Shown here: positions 26,596 to 34,790 of the stretch, in pieces | Numbering within the stretch: the first letter of the stretch is position 1 | Layout: every line of letters starts with the position of its first letter | Origin: Oscillospiraceae bacterium | Lineage (GTDB): Bacteria; Bacillota; Clostridia; Oscillospirales; Ruminococcaceae | Reading direction: 5' to 3' | Assembly (NCBI GenBank): GCA_028720105.1 | Contig: JAQYLI010000025.1 | Span: forward strand, 27,947 to 91,946 | Length of the DNA: 64,000 nt | Position numbers and translations under genes: made by a program | The notes under the pieces: generated by a model | What the model saw: the letters and a program-made list of their open reading frames with translations, nothing else | The model's database searches: none | Told to the model about the DNA's origin: nothing

Positions 26596-26949
26596 TCATT
26601 TCTCCTTTGATTTACAGCAAAGTCCCATAATAAGACCGAATATCATAGCCGCCGTAATGCCTGCGGAAGCGGCAGCCAGACCACCTGTAAATACGCCGAT
26701 AAAGCCCTTGGTGTCAACAGCCTCTCTCACGCCCTCCGCAAGAGCGTTTCCGAAGCCCGTCAGAGGAACAGCCGCTCCCGCCCCCGCAAACTCGATAAGG
26801 GGACGGTATATCTTAAATGCGCCCAGCACCACTCCCGCCACCACATAGGTAACAAGAATCCTTGCAGGAGTAAGCTTTGTGTAGTCAATGAGAAGCTGAC
26901 CCACAGCGCAGAGTGCGCCGCCGATGATAAACGCCCATAAATATTCCAT
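26596..26949 (-). CDS. spoVAE: Stage V sporulation protein AE (SpoVAE/AEb)
   Basis: A 117-residue membrane protein with four hydrophobic segments (AFIIGGALCAVGQLLID; LTPARILVTYVVAGVVLG; LTGFGNALAEGV), the SpoVAEb pattern. In endospores the SpoVA complex sits in the inner membrane and moves dipicolinic acid during sporulation and germination. GGGAGG precedes the start. It is 23 bases downstream of spoVAD in the same direction. The usual third partner, spoVAC, is not adjacent. Confidence 0.9.
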   Translation of the reverse strand: MEYLWAFIIGGALCAVGQLLIDYTKLTPARILVTYVVAGVVLGAFKIYRPLIEFAGAGAAVPLTGFGNALAEGVREAVDTKGFIGVFTGGLAAASAGITAAMIFGLIMGLCCKSKEK

Positions 26950-26972
26950 TTTGTTTTCCTCCCTATTAAGCG

Positions 26973-27986
26973 TCAGTCTTTTGAAATATGCACAGCGTGG
27001 GATATTCCGGGAATACTCTCCCCCTGCTGGGACATTGTGGGCGACATAAGCGCACCGGTAGCGCAGAAAAGGATATTCTTGTATTCCCCCGACCTTACCT
27101 TGTCAAGGAAATATCCGCAAAGCACTGCCGCACTGCAGCCGCAGCCCGAACCGCCTGCGTGAACGTCCTGCTTCTCATAGTCATACATCATAGTTCCGCA
27201 GTCCTTGTATCTTGAAGCAATATTCAGCCCGTCTCCCGCAAGAAGCTCGATAAGGAGCGTGCCGCCCACTCTGCCCAGGTCGCCCGTTATGATAAGGTCG
27301 AAATCCTCGGGCTTCATTCCCGTATCATTAAGATATGTTTCGATAACATATGCCGCCGCAGGAGCCATTGCCGCACCCATATTGTTTGCGTCGCAGACGC
27401 CCATATCAACTATCTTTCCTATGGTAACTCCCTTAATGTGAGGACCCTGCTTATCGTGGGGTGTTACCACCACTGCGCCCGAAGCGGTGCAGGTCCATTG
27501 AGCGGTGGGAGTGCGAACGCCGCCATAGGACAGGGGAAATCTGAACTGCCTTTCCGCCGAGCAGAAGTGTGATGATGTGGCGGCAACCACATTTCCCCCA
27601 ATGCCGCTGTCGGTCATAAGCGCCGCCAGAAGCAGGCTCTCCGCCATAGTGGAGCAGGCTCCGTAAACGCAGAGTACGGGTATCTCCAGGTCTCTCAGCC
27701 CGTAAGAGGTGGTAGTGCACTGATTTAAAAGGTCTCCCGCAAACATATAGTTTACGTCCTCTTTTGAGATACCCCCTTTTTCGAGAGCCTTCATCACCGT
27801 AAGCCGCAGAAGTTCGCTTTCCGCCTTTTCCCAGGAGTCCTGCCCGAAATGAGTGTCCTGATAAACTTGATCGAAATGCCTGTGCAGAGGGCCGTCTCCC
27901 TCTTTTTTTCCCACAATTGCCGCATAGCTGTGTATAGTGGGCGGCATATCCATTTTAAAAGTGTTCCGTGAAATTCTCTGAGCCAT
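26973..27986 (-). CDS. spoVAD: Stage V sporulation protein AD
   Basis: A 337-residue protein with a thiolase-like fold (HFGQDSWEKAESELL, CVYGACSTMAESL, GGSGCGCSAAVL). SpoVAD binds dipicolinic acid within the SpoVA channel. It is the first gene of a two-gene unit with spoVAE. The upstream gap contains repeat modules and then a gene on the opposite strand, so no spoVAC can precede it in this operon. Confidence 0.92.
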   Translation of the reverse strand: MAQRISRNTFKMDMPPTIHSYAAIVGKKEGDGPLHRHFDQVYQDTHFGQDSWEKAESELLRLTVMKALEKGGISKEDVNYMFAGDLLNQCTTTSYGLRDLEIPVLCVYGACSTMAESLLLAALMTDSGIGGNVVAATSSHFCSAERQFRFPLSYGGVRTPTAQWTCTASGAVVVTPHDKQGPHIKGVTIGKIVDMGVCDANNMGAAMAPAAAYVIETYLNDTGMKPEDFDLIITGDLGRVGGTLLIELLAGDGLNIASRYKDCGTMMYDYEKQDVHAGGSGCGCSAAVLCGYFLDKVRSGEYKNILFCATGALMSPTMSQQGESIPGISHAVHISKD

Positions 27987-28097
27987 ATTAAAACCGCCTT
28001 TCCGAAGATAGCCTCTGTTTGTAATATTTCACCTCTTAACGTAATTATTCGCTAAGGCTCAAAATTTCGATTTTGTTTACGGACAGCTTTCTGTATC

Positions 28098-28163
28098 GTT
28101 ACCGAGCCGTCAGCCTGCCGCCCAAACAAATTACAGAACGAGCGGCTGCAGGCTCAGCCTGCA
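28098..28163. repeat. Intergenic repeat, modules ii and iii
   Basis: GTTACCGAGCCG at 28098 is followed by CAGAACGAGCGGCTGCAGG and CTCAGCCTGC up to 28163. The rest of the 27987-28246 gap is AT-rich and shows no gene. Confidence 0.78.
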
Positions 28164-28246
28164 CAATATTTATAAATATTTAATCATTTTTTGCTCAGGA
28201 TATGGTAAAATGGAAGTATAATTTTTTTGAAATTGGAGCTGATTTG

Positions 28247-29674
28247 ATGGATTTTGACAAGCTGCTCGGCAAAATAGACAATGCGGTATGGGGCGTACCC
28301 CTCATCGTCCTTATCCTGTCGGCAGGTCTCCTGCTTTCGATAAGAACGGGATTTATTCAGATACGCCACCTGCCCAGAGCGCTCAGATACCTTTTTAAAG
28401 AGGAAGAGGACGAAGCACACGGCGAGGTATCGGGCTTTGCCTCCCTCTGCACCGCCCTTTCCGCCACAATCGGAACGGGAAATATCGTAGGCGTGGCAAC
28501 GGCGGTTGGTATCCTGGCAGGCGGCCCGGGAGCGCTTTTCTGGATGTGGATAGCCGCATTTTTCGGAATGGCTACAAAGTATGCCGAGGGCTTTCTTGCA
28601 GTGAAATACCGTACCATTGACGAGGACGGTCACGTTCTCGGAGGACCTTTCTACTACATAGAAAACGGTATGGGTCAAAAATGGAAATGGCTCGCAAAGA
28701 TATTTGCATTCTTCGGTGCCTGCGTCGGTCTTATGGGTATCGGCACCTTTTCCCAGGTAAACGGCATCTCCTCGGCGGTAACGGGATTTTTTGACCCTAA
28801 CTGCGAAAAAACCGTGACCATCTTAGGAAATACATATTCTGTAGTTACAGTTATTTCGGGCGTTATGATCGCACTCTGCGCAGGACTTGTTATCATCGGC
28901 GGAATAAAGCGTATCAGCAGCGTATCACAGGTAGTAGTGCCCTTTATGGCGATACTCTACATTCTCGCAGTCGTAACGCTCCTTATCTGCAATATCACCA
29001 AAATCCCTGCCGCTCTTGCAGAAATAATTCAGGGCGCATTCGGAATAAAGCCCATTGCAGGCGGTATGCTCGCTTCAATGCTGATATCTATGAGAAGCGG
29101 CGTTGCAAGAGGAATTTTCTCCAACGAGTCGGGTCTTGGCTCCGCCCCCATTGCGGCTGCGGCGGCAAAGACCAAGGAGCCTGTAAGACAGGGACTTATC
29201 TCAATGACAGGCACATTCATAGACACTATCGTCATCTGCACAATGACGGGGCTTTCCATAGTAATGATGGGCTCCTGGGCAGACCCGAACCTCCAGGGCG
29301 TTCAGGTAACAACCGACGCATTCCGGAAAGGACTTCATTTTCTCCCCTCTCAGGCGGCGGCATTCATTCTGATGATATGCCTGGTGTTCTTTGCGTTCAC
29401 CACCATTCTCGGCTGGAATTACTACGGCGAGCGCTGCCTTGAGTATCTCAGCGGCAAAAATAAAACGGCAGTTATGATATACCGTATACTTTACATTGCG
29501 GCAGTTTTCATCGGTCCTTATATGACCGTTTCGGCAGTATGGACGATAGCAGACATCTTCAACGGACTTATGGCGTTTCCCAATATAATCGCCCTCTTTG
29601 CCCTTAATGGCGTGGTGGCACATGACACCAAGGATTACTTTGCAAGACTCAAAAAAGGCGAGATAAGCGACTGA
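28247..29674 (+). CDS. Sodium:alanine (AGCS family) symporter
   Basis: A 475-residue transporter with about ten to eleven membrane helices. Family signatures are FASLCTALSATIGTGNIVGVATA near the N-terminus, GGPGALFWMWIAAFFGMATKYAEG, and IFSNESGLGSAPIAAAAAKT. It imports alanine or glycine with sodium. ATG 28247 is chosen because GGAG lies ten bases before it. It is monocistronic. A perfect promoter on the other strand (29695-29723) points back into its 3' end. Confidence 0.93.
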   Translation: MDFDKLLGKIDNAVWGVPLIVLILSAGLLLSIRTGFIQIRHLPRALRYLFKEEEDEAHGEVSGFASLCTALSATIGTGNIVGVATAVGILAGGPGALFWMWIAAFFGMATKYAEGFLAVKYRTIDEDGHVLGGPFYYIENGMGQKWKWLAKIFAFFGACVGLMGIGTFSQVNGISSAVTGFFDPNCEKTVTILGNTYSVVTVISGVMIALCAGLVIIGGIKRISSVSQVVVPFMAILYILAVVTLLICNITKIPAALAEIIQGAFGIKPIAGGMLASMLISMRSGVARGIFSNESGLGSAPIAAAAAKTKEPVRQGLISMTGTFIDTIVICTMTGLSIVMMGSWADPNLQGVQVTTDAFRKGLHFLPSQAAAFILMICLVFFAFTTILGWNYYGERCLEYLSGKNKTAVMIYRILYIAAVFIGPYMTVSAVWTIADIFNGLMAFPNIIALFALNGVVAHDTKDYFARLKKGEISD

Positions 29675-29694
29675 ATATTTTCGGCGGTATAAAT

Positions 29695-29723
29695 ATTATA
29701 GCACATTTGTATCAATTTGTCAA
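29695..29723 (-). promoter_or_regulatory. Orphan promoter firing antisense into the symporter gene
   Basis: Minus strand TTGACA (29718-29723), 17 bases, TATAAT (29695-29700). The -10 begins 20 bases beyond the symporter stop codon. The whole 29-base sequence is identical to the plus-strand promoter at 9271-9299. No minus-strand gene is available downstream. Confidence 0.75.
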
Positions 29724-29753
29724 TACCAAATCAACACAAACGAGCCATATTTG

Positions 29754-29765
29754 TACAAATTTGTA
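29754..29765. promoter_or_regulatory. Palindrome upstream of the orphan antisense promoter
   Basis: TACAAATTTGTA is a perfect 12-base palindrome flanked by further TTTGTA/TACAAA half-sites. It lies 31 bases upstream of the antisense promoter's -35. It could be an operator or AT-rich chance symmetry. Confidence 0.35.
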
Positions 29766-29820
29766 TAAATGACCAAAATATCAATGTCAAAACAGCACAT
29801 ATATTTCAACGCAAAACACA

Positions 29821-29860
29821 AACAGCGGCTGTGCCCGAAAAAAGCACAGCCGCTGTTTAT
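29821..29860. terminator. Bidirectional terminator
   Basis: AACAGCGGCTGTGC pairs with GCACAGCCGCTGTT around a 9-base loop. TTTATTTTAT follows on the plus strand and TTTGTGTTTTG on the minus strand. It can end the symporter transcript and anything arriving through the pseudogene. Confidence 0.75.
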
Positions 29861-29861
29861 T

Positions 29862-30260
29862 TTATCCGCAGTCCCAACTATACATTACCTTTGAAAAATC
29901 GCACCTTGCAAGGGCGTCCTTTGATATGAAGAAGTTTGCAATGCCCATATCTCCCCACATAATTTCAGAACTGCTCCCACGTTCGGAAAAGCTGTCAAGC
30001 TGAAAAAGGAGGGTGTCAGCAGAAATTCACCCTTAATGGGAAAATAACCGTCGGTGTCGGGAGCGGGAATATCCTCGGGGGGCGAAGAGCATTTCCCTGT
30101 CGCTGATGATATTCTCGTACGCGGAAGGGGTAAGTTTAATGCAGGGTCTGAGCGGCAGCTCTTTTTTACCCTTTCGGCAATAGGCATAATATCCCTTGAA
30201 ACAGCTTCGCAGCGTTCTCCTTATGCACTTTTATCGAGTGAAGCATTATCGTCGGAATGA
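29862..30260 (-). pseudogene. Degraded YwqG-family (DUF1963) gene
   Basis: On the minus strand, the last segment reads LLFQLDSFSERGSS, then SEIMWGDMGIANFFI and DFSKVMYSWDCG before a stop. This matches the C-terminus of YwqG/DUF1963 proteins, where MWGD-G-ANFFI and the terminal DFSKV-Y-WDC are conserved. Upstream pieces (LPLRPCIKLTPSAYENI; PPEDIPAPDTDGYFPI) lie in two other frames and are broken by a stop. No start codon or ribosome site is preserved. At least two frameshifts separate the pieces. It is a decaying remnant, not a functional small gene. Confidence 0.75.
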
Positions 30261-30310
30261 CAACAAATTTTGAGATAATATCTGCCACAGCCAAAAAAGT
30301 TACCCATTCT

Positions 30311-30347
30311 AAAAAAACGCCCCGTTTGCAAAAATGTAAACGGGGCG
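30311..30347 (-). terminator. Terminator of ilvB
   Basis: Minus strand CGCCCCGTTTAC pairs with GCAAACGGGGCG, followed by seven T residues. Confidence 0.88.
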
Positions 30348-30356
30348 AAAAGTATA

Positions 30357-32051
30357 TCAGCAGTCAACGGCTATCTCAAGGATAGGCTCTGCAACGGAGG
30401 CTCCTGCGGGAACCATAGGCAGAACGTTCACGTCCTTGTCAATAATGCAGTTGATAAGAACGGGCTTGCCGCAGGAAACAGCGTATTCCAGCTTTTCCCT
30501 GACCTCGCTCTTCTTTGTTATTGTAACGGCTTCAATGCCGAAAGCCTTTGCAAGCATTTCAAAATCGGTGGGCTTTTCAAGGGTGGTCTGAGAGAAATGG
30601 CAGTTGTAGAAAAGTCTCTGCCACTGTCTTACCATTCCGAGAACGGTGTTGTTGAAAACAAGCTCGATAACGGGCATCTGATATTTCGCAAGTGTGGAAA
30701 GCTCGGTCATATTCATATAGAAGCTTCCGTCGCCTGCAATATTTACAACAGTCTTGTCGGGGTTGCCTACCTTAGCGCCGATAGCTGCGCCCAGACCGTA
30801 GCCCATTGTTCCGAGACCGCCCGATGTGGCAAGGCTCTTGGGATTTTTAAAGGGGAAATACTCCGCAGCCCACATCTGGTGCTGTCCGACCTCGGTGGTG
30901 ATTATTGCGTCCCTGTTTGTGATGTCCGCAAGGGTCTCAAGCACATACTGAGGAAGAACGGATTCCTCGTTCATACCTACCTGCTTCAAGGGATAGCTCT
31001 TTTTCCACTCAGCTATACGAGCCATCCATTCGGGGTGCTTTATTTCCTGCTTTTCTCTGAGCTTCTTTATTATCTCGGTGAGAACAAGCTTCACATCGCC
31101 CTGAACGTGAACGTCCGCAGGAACGTTCTTGTCAAACTCGGCAGGGTCTATTTCAATATGTACTATCTTTGCATTCTTTATGTTATTGCAGAATGAAGAG
31201 GTATTGCAGGTAACACGGTCGGAAAATCTTGAGCCTAAAACAACAATAACGTCACTGTTAATAAGCGCCTGAGCAGATGTCTTTGTGCCGTGCATACCTA
31301 GCATACCCGTATATCTGGGGCTTTCGTTGTCAAAAGAAGCCATACCCATAAGGGACAGGCTTACGGGAGCGTCGATAAGCTCTGCAAACTCTGCAAGCTG
31401 TGTCTCAGCATTTGCAAGCACAACGCCGCCGCCTGCGAAGATAAAGGGCTTCTCTGCGGAAGCAATAACCTTTACAGCCTCTTCTATCTCGCTGTTATTT
31501 ACGCTCAGGCTGTGACCCTGCAGGGGCTTAGGCTCATATTCGCACTTTGCAGCGGTGATGTCCTTAGGAATATCAATGAGAACGGGGCCCTTTCTGCCGT
31601 CGTTTGCTATAAAGAAGGCTTCTCTTATGATGTCCGCAAGGTCCTTAACTTCCTTTACGATATAGTTGTGCTTTGTGATGGGCATTGTGATGCCTGTGAT
31701 GTCAACCTCCTGGAAGGAGTCAAGACCCAAGAGGCTTGTGCCAACATTTCCTGTGATGGCTACCATAGGGATACTGTCCATATTAGCGGTGGCAATGGCG
31801 GTCACAAGGTTTGTTGCGCCCGGACCCGATGTGGCAATAACAACGCCTGTTTTGCCTGTGGTACGGGAATATCCGTCAGCGGCGTGACCTGCGTTCTGCT
31901 CGTGAGATGTGAGTATATGAGTTATCCTGTCGCTGTAATCGTAAAGAGCGTCATAAATATTAAGCACAGCACCTCCGGGATAGCCGAAAACCGTGTCAAC
32001 TCCCTGCTCAAGGAGACATTCGAGAATTATCTGAGAACCGTTGAGAAGCAT
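30357..32051 (-). CDS. ilvB: Acetolactate synthase large (catalytic) subunit
   Basis: A 564-residue TPP enzyme for the first common step of branched-chain amino acid synthesis. Visible features are the cofactor-activating glutamate in THILTSHEQNAGHAADGY, the FAD-type central domain, and the TPP/Mg motif GDGSFYMN...NN. ATG 32051 is used: GAAAGGAAAG precedes it, and the longer frame upstream runs through the structured leader. The regulatory subunit ilvN does not follow; a terminator closes the gene directly. A long leader and strong promoter precede it. A catabolic AlsS role is less likely given the biosynthetic-type sequence and the presence of ilvE in the window. Confidence 0.93.
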   Translation of the reverse strand: MLLNGSQIILECLLEQGVDTVFGYPGGAVLNIYDALYDYSDRITHILTSHEQNAGHAADGYSRTTGKTGVVIATSGPGATNLVTAIATANMDSIPMVAITGNVGTSLLGLDSFQEVDITGITMPITKHNYIVKEVKDLADIIREAFFIANDGRKGPVLIDIPKDITAAKCEYEPKPLQGHSLSVNNSEIEEAVKVIASAEKPFIFAGGGVVLANAETQLAEFAELIDAPVSLSLMGMASFDNESPRYTGMLGMHGTKTSAQALINSDVIVVLGSRFSDRVTCNTSSFCNNIKNAKIVHIEIDPAEFDKNVPADVHVQGDVKLVLTEIIKKLREKQEIKHPEWMARIAEWKKSYPLKQVGMNEESVLPQYVLETLADITNRDAIITTEVGQHQMWAAEYFPFKNPKSLATSGGLGTMGYGLGAAIGAKVGNPDKTVVNIAGDGSFYMNMTELSTLAKYQMPVIELVFNNTVLGMVRQWQRLFYNCHFSQTTLEKPTDFEMLAKAFGIEAVTITKKSEVREKLEYAVSCGKPVLINCIIDKDVNVLPMVPAGASVAEPILEIAVDC

Positions 32052-32268
32052 TTTAATGATCTTTCCTTTCGTTAAGCGTCCTGTCATACTGCGCAGGACG
32101 AAGCCCGAAACGGGCATTCAAATCGTCAGAATATGGCTGCTTTGAAATAGCCTGTCTGCAATAAGCCGCAGAGGGGGTGTCCCTCAGACCGTTTCCGCAG
32201 GGTATTGCGTAAAACCCTGCGCCCGGCAGAACCGTCACAGCATATAAGCATACTTAAAGCATTATAAC
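32052..32268 (-). promoter_or_regulatory. Long structured leader of ilvB
   Basis: About 215 bases of untranslated minus-strand RNA. Hairpins: CGCAGGG with CCCTGCG; GAGGG with CCCTC; GCCCG with CGGGC; and GTCCTG with CAGGAC close to the ribosome site. No T-box core and no run of Ile/Val/Leu codons is present, so it is neither a T-box nor a classic leader-peptide attenuator. GGTCTGAGGGACAC loosely recalls the core of ykkC-type RNAs, whose ppGpp-sensing subtype precedes ilv genes; this is a guess. Confidence 0.55.
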
Positions 32269-32274
32269 TAATTT

Positions 32275-32303
32275 ATTTTAGCATATTTCGGGAAATATGT
32301 CAA
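32275..32303 (-). promoter_or_regulatory. Promoter of ilvB
   Basis: Minus strand TTGACA (32298-32303), 17 bases, TAAAAT (32275-32280). Confidence 0.8.
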
Positions 32304-32427
32304 CGGTTTTGGGTGAAAAATGTATAAAAAAGTAACTTCCCAAAGCAAGTTATGCAGCAAAAAACTCTGACATTAGCTTTGGATATTTTCTAAAAATACT
32401 GCCGCAAAATTTTTTTTGAAAAAACAC

Positions 32428-32456
32428 TTGACAAACGAAAAAATATCTGCTATAAT
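32428..32456 (+). promoter_or_regulatory. Promoter of tRNA-Ser
   Basis: TTGACA (32428-32433), 17 bases, TATAAT (32451-32456), ending 41 bases before the tRNA. Confidence 0.85.
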
Positions 32457-32497
32457 ATAATAGTCGTCAAGACAACCGGTTATTTTAGACATATTAT

Positions 32498-32590
32498 GGA
32501 GAAGTCGCCTAGCCCGGTTTATGGCGCACGACTGGAACTCGTGTATGCGTTAATAGCGCATCGAGGGTTCGAATCCCTCCTTCTCCGCCA
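32498..32590 (+). tRNA. tRNA-Ser (anticodon GGA)
   Basis: 93 bases with encoded CCA. The acceptor GGAGAAG pairs with CTTCTCC. The anticodon stem CACGA/TCGTG encloses CTGGAAC, giving GGA, which reads UCC/UCU. The long variable arm (TATGCG...CGCATC) is typical of serine tRNAs, and the T-arm GAGGGTTCGAATCCCTC is intact. Confidence 0.96.
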
Positions 32591-32592
32591 GA

Positions 32593-32628
32593 AAAATCAC
32601 GCTGATAATTTGTCAGCGTGATTTTTTT
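32593..32628 (+). terminator. Terminator of tRNA-Ser
   Basis: AAATCACGCTGA pairs with TCAGCGTGATTT, with seven T residues. Confidence 0.88.
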
Positions 32629-32670
32629 ATAAATATCAATGTAAGCCAAATTTCAAAGCAGAGAAATAAA

Positions 32671-32712
32671 TACGGCTTCGGAGCAGGTTTCCGTCCCTCC
32701 GAGCCGTATATA
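32671..32712 (-). terminator. Probable terminator of the rhomboid gene
   Basis: ATACGGCTCGGAG pairs with CTCCGAAGCCGTAT on the minus strand, followed by TTATTTC. The stem is strong, the T run weak. Confidence 0.6.
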
Positions 32713-32719
32713 AATATCC

Positions 32720-33295
32720 TTATTCTTTAAGATGACCCCTGCCGATGGCCCAGCCGAAAAGACAGCCGCAGCCTCCGCCAATGATGTGCGCCATCTGGGA
32801 GATGTTATCCTGCGCGAAAATGCCGTTGATTATTTCCGTGCCCAGATACAGCACCGCCACAAAAATAAGTGTAAGGGGTATCTCCCCGCTTCTGCTGTTG
32901 GCAAAGGAGCTGAGAAGTATCATCATAAACGCCACGCCGCTGGCGCCCAGCAGTGCGATCTGAGGGAAGAATAAAACGTTTATAAGCCCCGTAACAAGAG
33001 CGGTGAAGGCTATCATTACAAGCAGCCTTTTGCCGCCGTATTTTTCCTCGAGCATAGGCCCCACAAGGAGGATTATGGTGAAATTCCCCATAAAATGGCT
33101 CAGATCTGCGTGACCCAGAACGTGGGTGAACAGCCTTAAATAAAACAAAGGGTCGGCAAGGGAGCTTCTGTAAACCGAGAAGAGAAGCCCTGTTGAGCCT
33201 CCACCGGTGAGCATTCCCAGAATGACCGCCGCCAGTGACAGCAGAGTGAACGTGAGGATAACGGGAGAGTTGTACGTTACCTTGGGCAGCTTCAT
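32720..33295 (-). CDS. Rhomboid-family intramembrane serine protease
   Basis: A 191-residue protein with about six membrane helices. HVLGHADLSHFMGN matches the conserved rhomboid loop, GASGV carries the catalytic serine, and MAHIIGG the catalytic histidine. It would cleave membrane proteins within the bilayer. The substrate is unknown. It is monocistronic, between the tRNA-Ser locus and the rplU operon terminator. Confidence 0.9.
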   Translation of the reverse strand: MKLPKVTYNSPVILTFTLLSLAAVILGMLTGGGSTGLLFSVYRSSLADPLFYLRLFTHVLGHADLSHFMGNFTIILLVGPMLEEKYGGKRLLVMIAFTALVTGLINVLFFPQIALLGASGVAFMMILLSSFANSRSGEIPLTLIFVAVLYLGTEIINGIFAQDNISQMAHIIGGGCGCLFGWAIGRGHLKE

Positions 33296-33320
33296 ATTAT
33301 CGTCCTTTCTTAATATGTAG

Positions 33321-33356
33321 AAAAAAGCCGTTTTTACTTTGCGGTAAAAACGGCTT
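33321..33356 (-). terminator. Terminator of the rplU-prp-rpmA operon
   Basis: Minus strand GCCGTTTTTAC pairs with GTAAAAACGGC and is followed by six T residues. Confidence 0.88.
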
Positions 33357-33372
33357 CAAGCTTTTGTGCAGA

Positions 33373-33654
33373 TTACTCGGCAGCGTAAACGCTTACCTTC
33401 TTGCGATCCTTGCCAACGCGCTCGAACTTAACAGTTCCGTCGATAACAGCGAAAATAGTGTCATCGGAACCAATTCCAACGCCTGCGCCGGGATGAATGT
33501 GTGTACCTCTCTGACGAACGATGATGTTGCCGGAAGTTACAAACTGACCGTCAGCTCTCTTAACGCCAAGTCTCTTAGACTCGGAGTCACGTCCGTTCTT
33601 AGTGGAACCCATACCTTTTTTATGAGCAAAAAACTGCATAGAAATTCTGATCAT
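33373..33654 (-). CDS. rpmA: Ribosomal protein L27 with cleavable N-terminal extension
   Basis: A 93-residue L27 beginning [20 protein letters not shown]. The MQFFAHKKG segment is the Firmicute extension that Prp removes after FFA to expose the mature N-terminus reaching the peptidyl-transferase centre. GGGAGGA precedes the ATG. It is the last gene of the rplU-prp-rpmA operon. Confidence 0.97.
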   Translation of the reverse strand: MIRISMQFFAHKKGMGSTKNGRDSESKRLGVKRADGQFVTSGNIIVRQRGTHIHPGAGVGIGSDDTIFAVIDGTVKFERVGKDRKKVSVYAAE

Positions 33655-33689
33655 TGCGGTATCCTCCCTTTCAATTTAATAGAGATCCG

Positions 33690-34001
33690 TCACTTGACGA
33701 TGATCTGTATGCTGCGGGGATATTCCTCGGATATGAAGCCCAGATGAGTTTTAAACGACTCAAGCAGCTTCCGTGAATATTCGCAGCCTTCGTTTTTCAG
33801 CCTGAGAGTCAGCGTGTTTTCCGAAACGCCTGCCTCTGCCTCGTCTCCGAAAAAATCGGTGATAGTGTTACAGGTAAGCTCGGCAGCAGAGGAGACCGCA
33901 GCACAGGCAACATCATTGCCTGCTGTTCCGCAGCCTGCGTGACCCGACAGGGAAAATCCCGATAAGCGGCCGTTTTCAGTGTAAAAAACAGCCTTTATCA
34001 T
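33690..34001 (-). CDS. prp: Ribosomal-processing cysteine protease Prp
   Basis: A 103-residue protease. The catalytic histidine is in SGHAGCG and the catalytic cysteine in [12 protein letters not shown]. It trims the L27 extension encoded next door and is essential in bacteria with this form of L27. Its start overlaps the end of rplU by four bases (ATGA). It lies between rplU and rpmA, the standard order. Confidence 0.95.
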   Translation of the reverse strand: MIKAVFYTENGRLSGFSLSGHAGCGTAGNDVACAAVSSAAELTCNTITDFFGDEAEAGVSENTLTLRLKNEGCEYSRKLLESFKTHLGFISEEYPRSIQIIVK

Positions 34002-34312
34002 GCCTTGATAGCGTCGATTCTTACCTTAGTGTAGGGCTGTCTGTGACCCTGCTTCTTGTGAGAAGAGCCCTTCTTTGCCTTGTAGGTGAAAACAGTGATC
34101 TTCTTGGACTTGCCGTTCTTGATGACCTTAGCCTCAACTGCTGCGCCTGCTACGTAGGGTGCGCCTACGGTGAGGGAGCTGTCGTTGTTTACAGCGATGA
34201 CCTTGTCGAAGGTCACGGTATCGTCAGCGTTTGCCTCGAGCTTCTCGATGAAGATCTCATCGCCCTCCTTGACCTGATACTGCTTTCCGCCTGTTTCGAT
34301 AATAGCGTACAT
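33998..34312 (-). CDS. rplU: Ribosomal protein L21
   Basis: A 104-residue L21 beginning [14 protein letters not shown], the canonical N-terminus, which is why ATG 34312 is chosen over the in-frame GTG at 34321 (which would add MPK and overlap the AGGTG ribosome site). The C-terminal [18 protein letters not shown] is the basic rRNA-binding tail. It is the first gene of the operon. Confidence 0.97.
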   Translation of the reverse strand: MYAIIETGGKQYQVKEGDEIFIEKLEANADDTVTFDKVIAVNNDSSLTVGAPYVAGAAVEAKVIKNGKSKKITVFTYKAKKGSSHKKQGHRQPYTKVRIDAIKA

Positions 34313-34405
34313 TTTCGGCACCTGCCTTTTCCATAAAACTCGCTGTTACAGGCGGATATCTCCGTTTTATACGGAATATCGCTTGTCTGCCCGTTCCAAG
34401 CGGCA
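34313..34405 (-). ncRNA. Probable L21 leader (autoregulatory 5' UTR)
   Basis: About 90 bases between the promoter and rplU, foldable by CGCTTG with CAAGCG and by ATTCCGT with ACGGAGAT. Firmicute rplU genes carry a conserved L21-leader RNA at this position. The assignment is from context and rough pairing, not from a covariance match. Confidence 0.4.
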
Positions 34406-34411
34406 GATATA

Positions 34412-34440
34412 ATTATATCACATACTTTTCCTTTTGTCAA
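34412..34440 (-). promoter_or_regulatory. Promoter of the rplU operon
   Basis: Minus strand TTGACA (34435-34440), 17 bases, TATAAT (34412-34417). The following 34441-34750 stretch holds no credible gene on either strand. Confidence 0.85.
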
Positions 34441-34751
34441 GGCTTTTTTTATATTTTTCGAGCAACTTTACAGCAAATTTCCGCCGCGCAAATCATAGTG
34501 AATTTTTTTACAAATTTTCCAACACTCATAATTCAGAAAATATTAACTCTGTGGATATTCTTCTCTGCGGTGAGATATACCATACGTCCGATGATAATAT
34601 ACCTTTATACCTCACCCCCGTTTATTTTATCGGTATCTCTGACGGCACTGCGGCATTTTGTCTATCTGCTCAAGTGCGGCTTCAATGTATCCTATACGAT
34701 TATTATGCCCGATTTCTGCGCGCTATATCAAGGCACACAGCCGCAACAGAC

Positions 34752-34785
34752 AAAAAAATACTCACAGTCTCAGAGAAGCTGTGAG
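34752..34785 (-). terminator. Terminator of tRNA-Pro
   Basis: CTCACAG pairs with CTGTGAG on the minus strand, followed by TATTTTTTTG. Confidence 0.8.
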
Positions 34786-34790
34786 TAAGC

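Noticed and set aside
29885..30187. A 100-codon minus-strand frame as an intact gene
   Set aside because: It crosses from one frame of a decayed YwqG-like gene to another and lacks the conserved C-terminal words in its own frame; treated as part of a pseudogene.
32052..32268. T-box or leader-peptide attenuator upstream of ilvB
   Set aside because: The T-box core is absent and no short frame with clustered Ile, Val or Leu codons is present; left as an unassigned structured leader.
34434..34784. Plus-strand frames in the rplU to tRNA-Pro gap
   Set aside because: AT-rich, phenylalanine-heavy composition, no ribosome site, no family resemblance; the gap appears to be non-coding.
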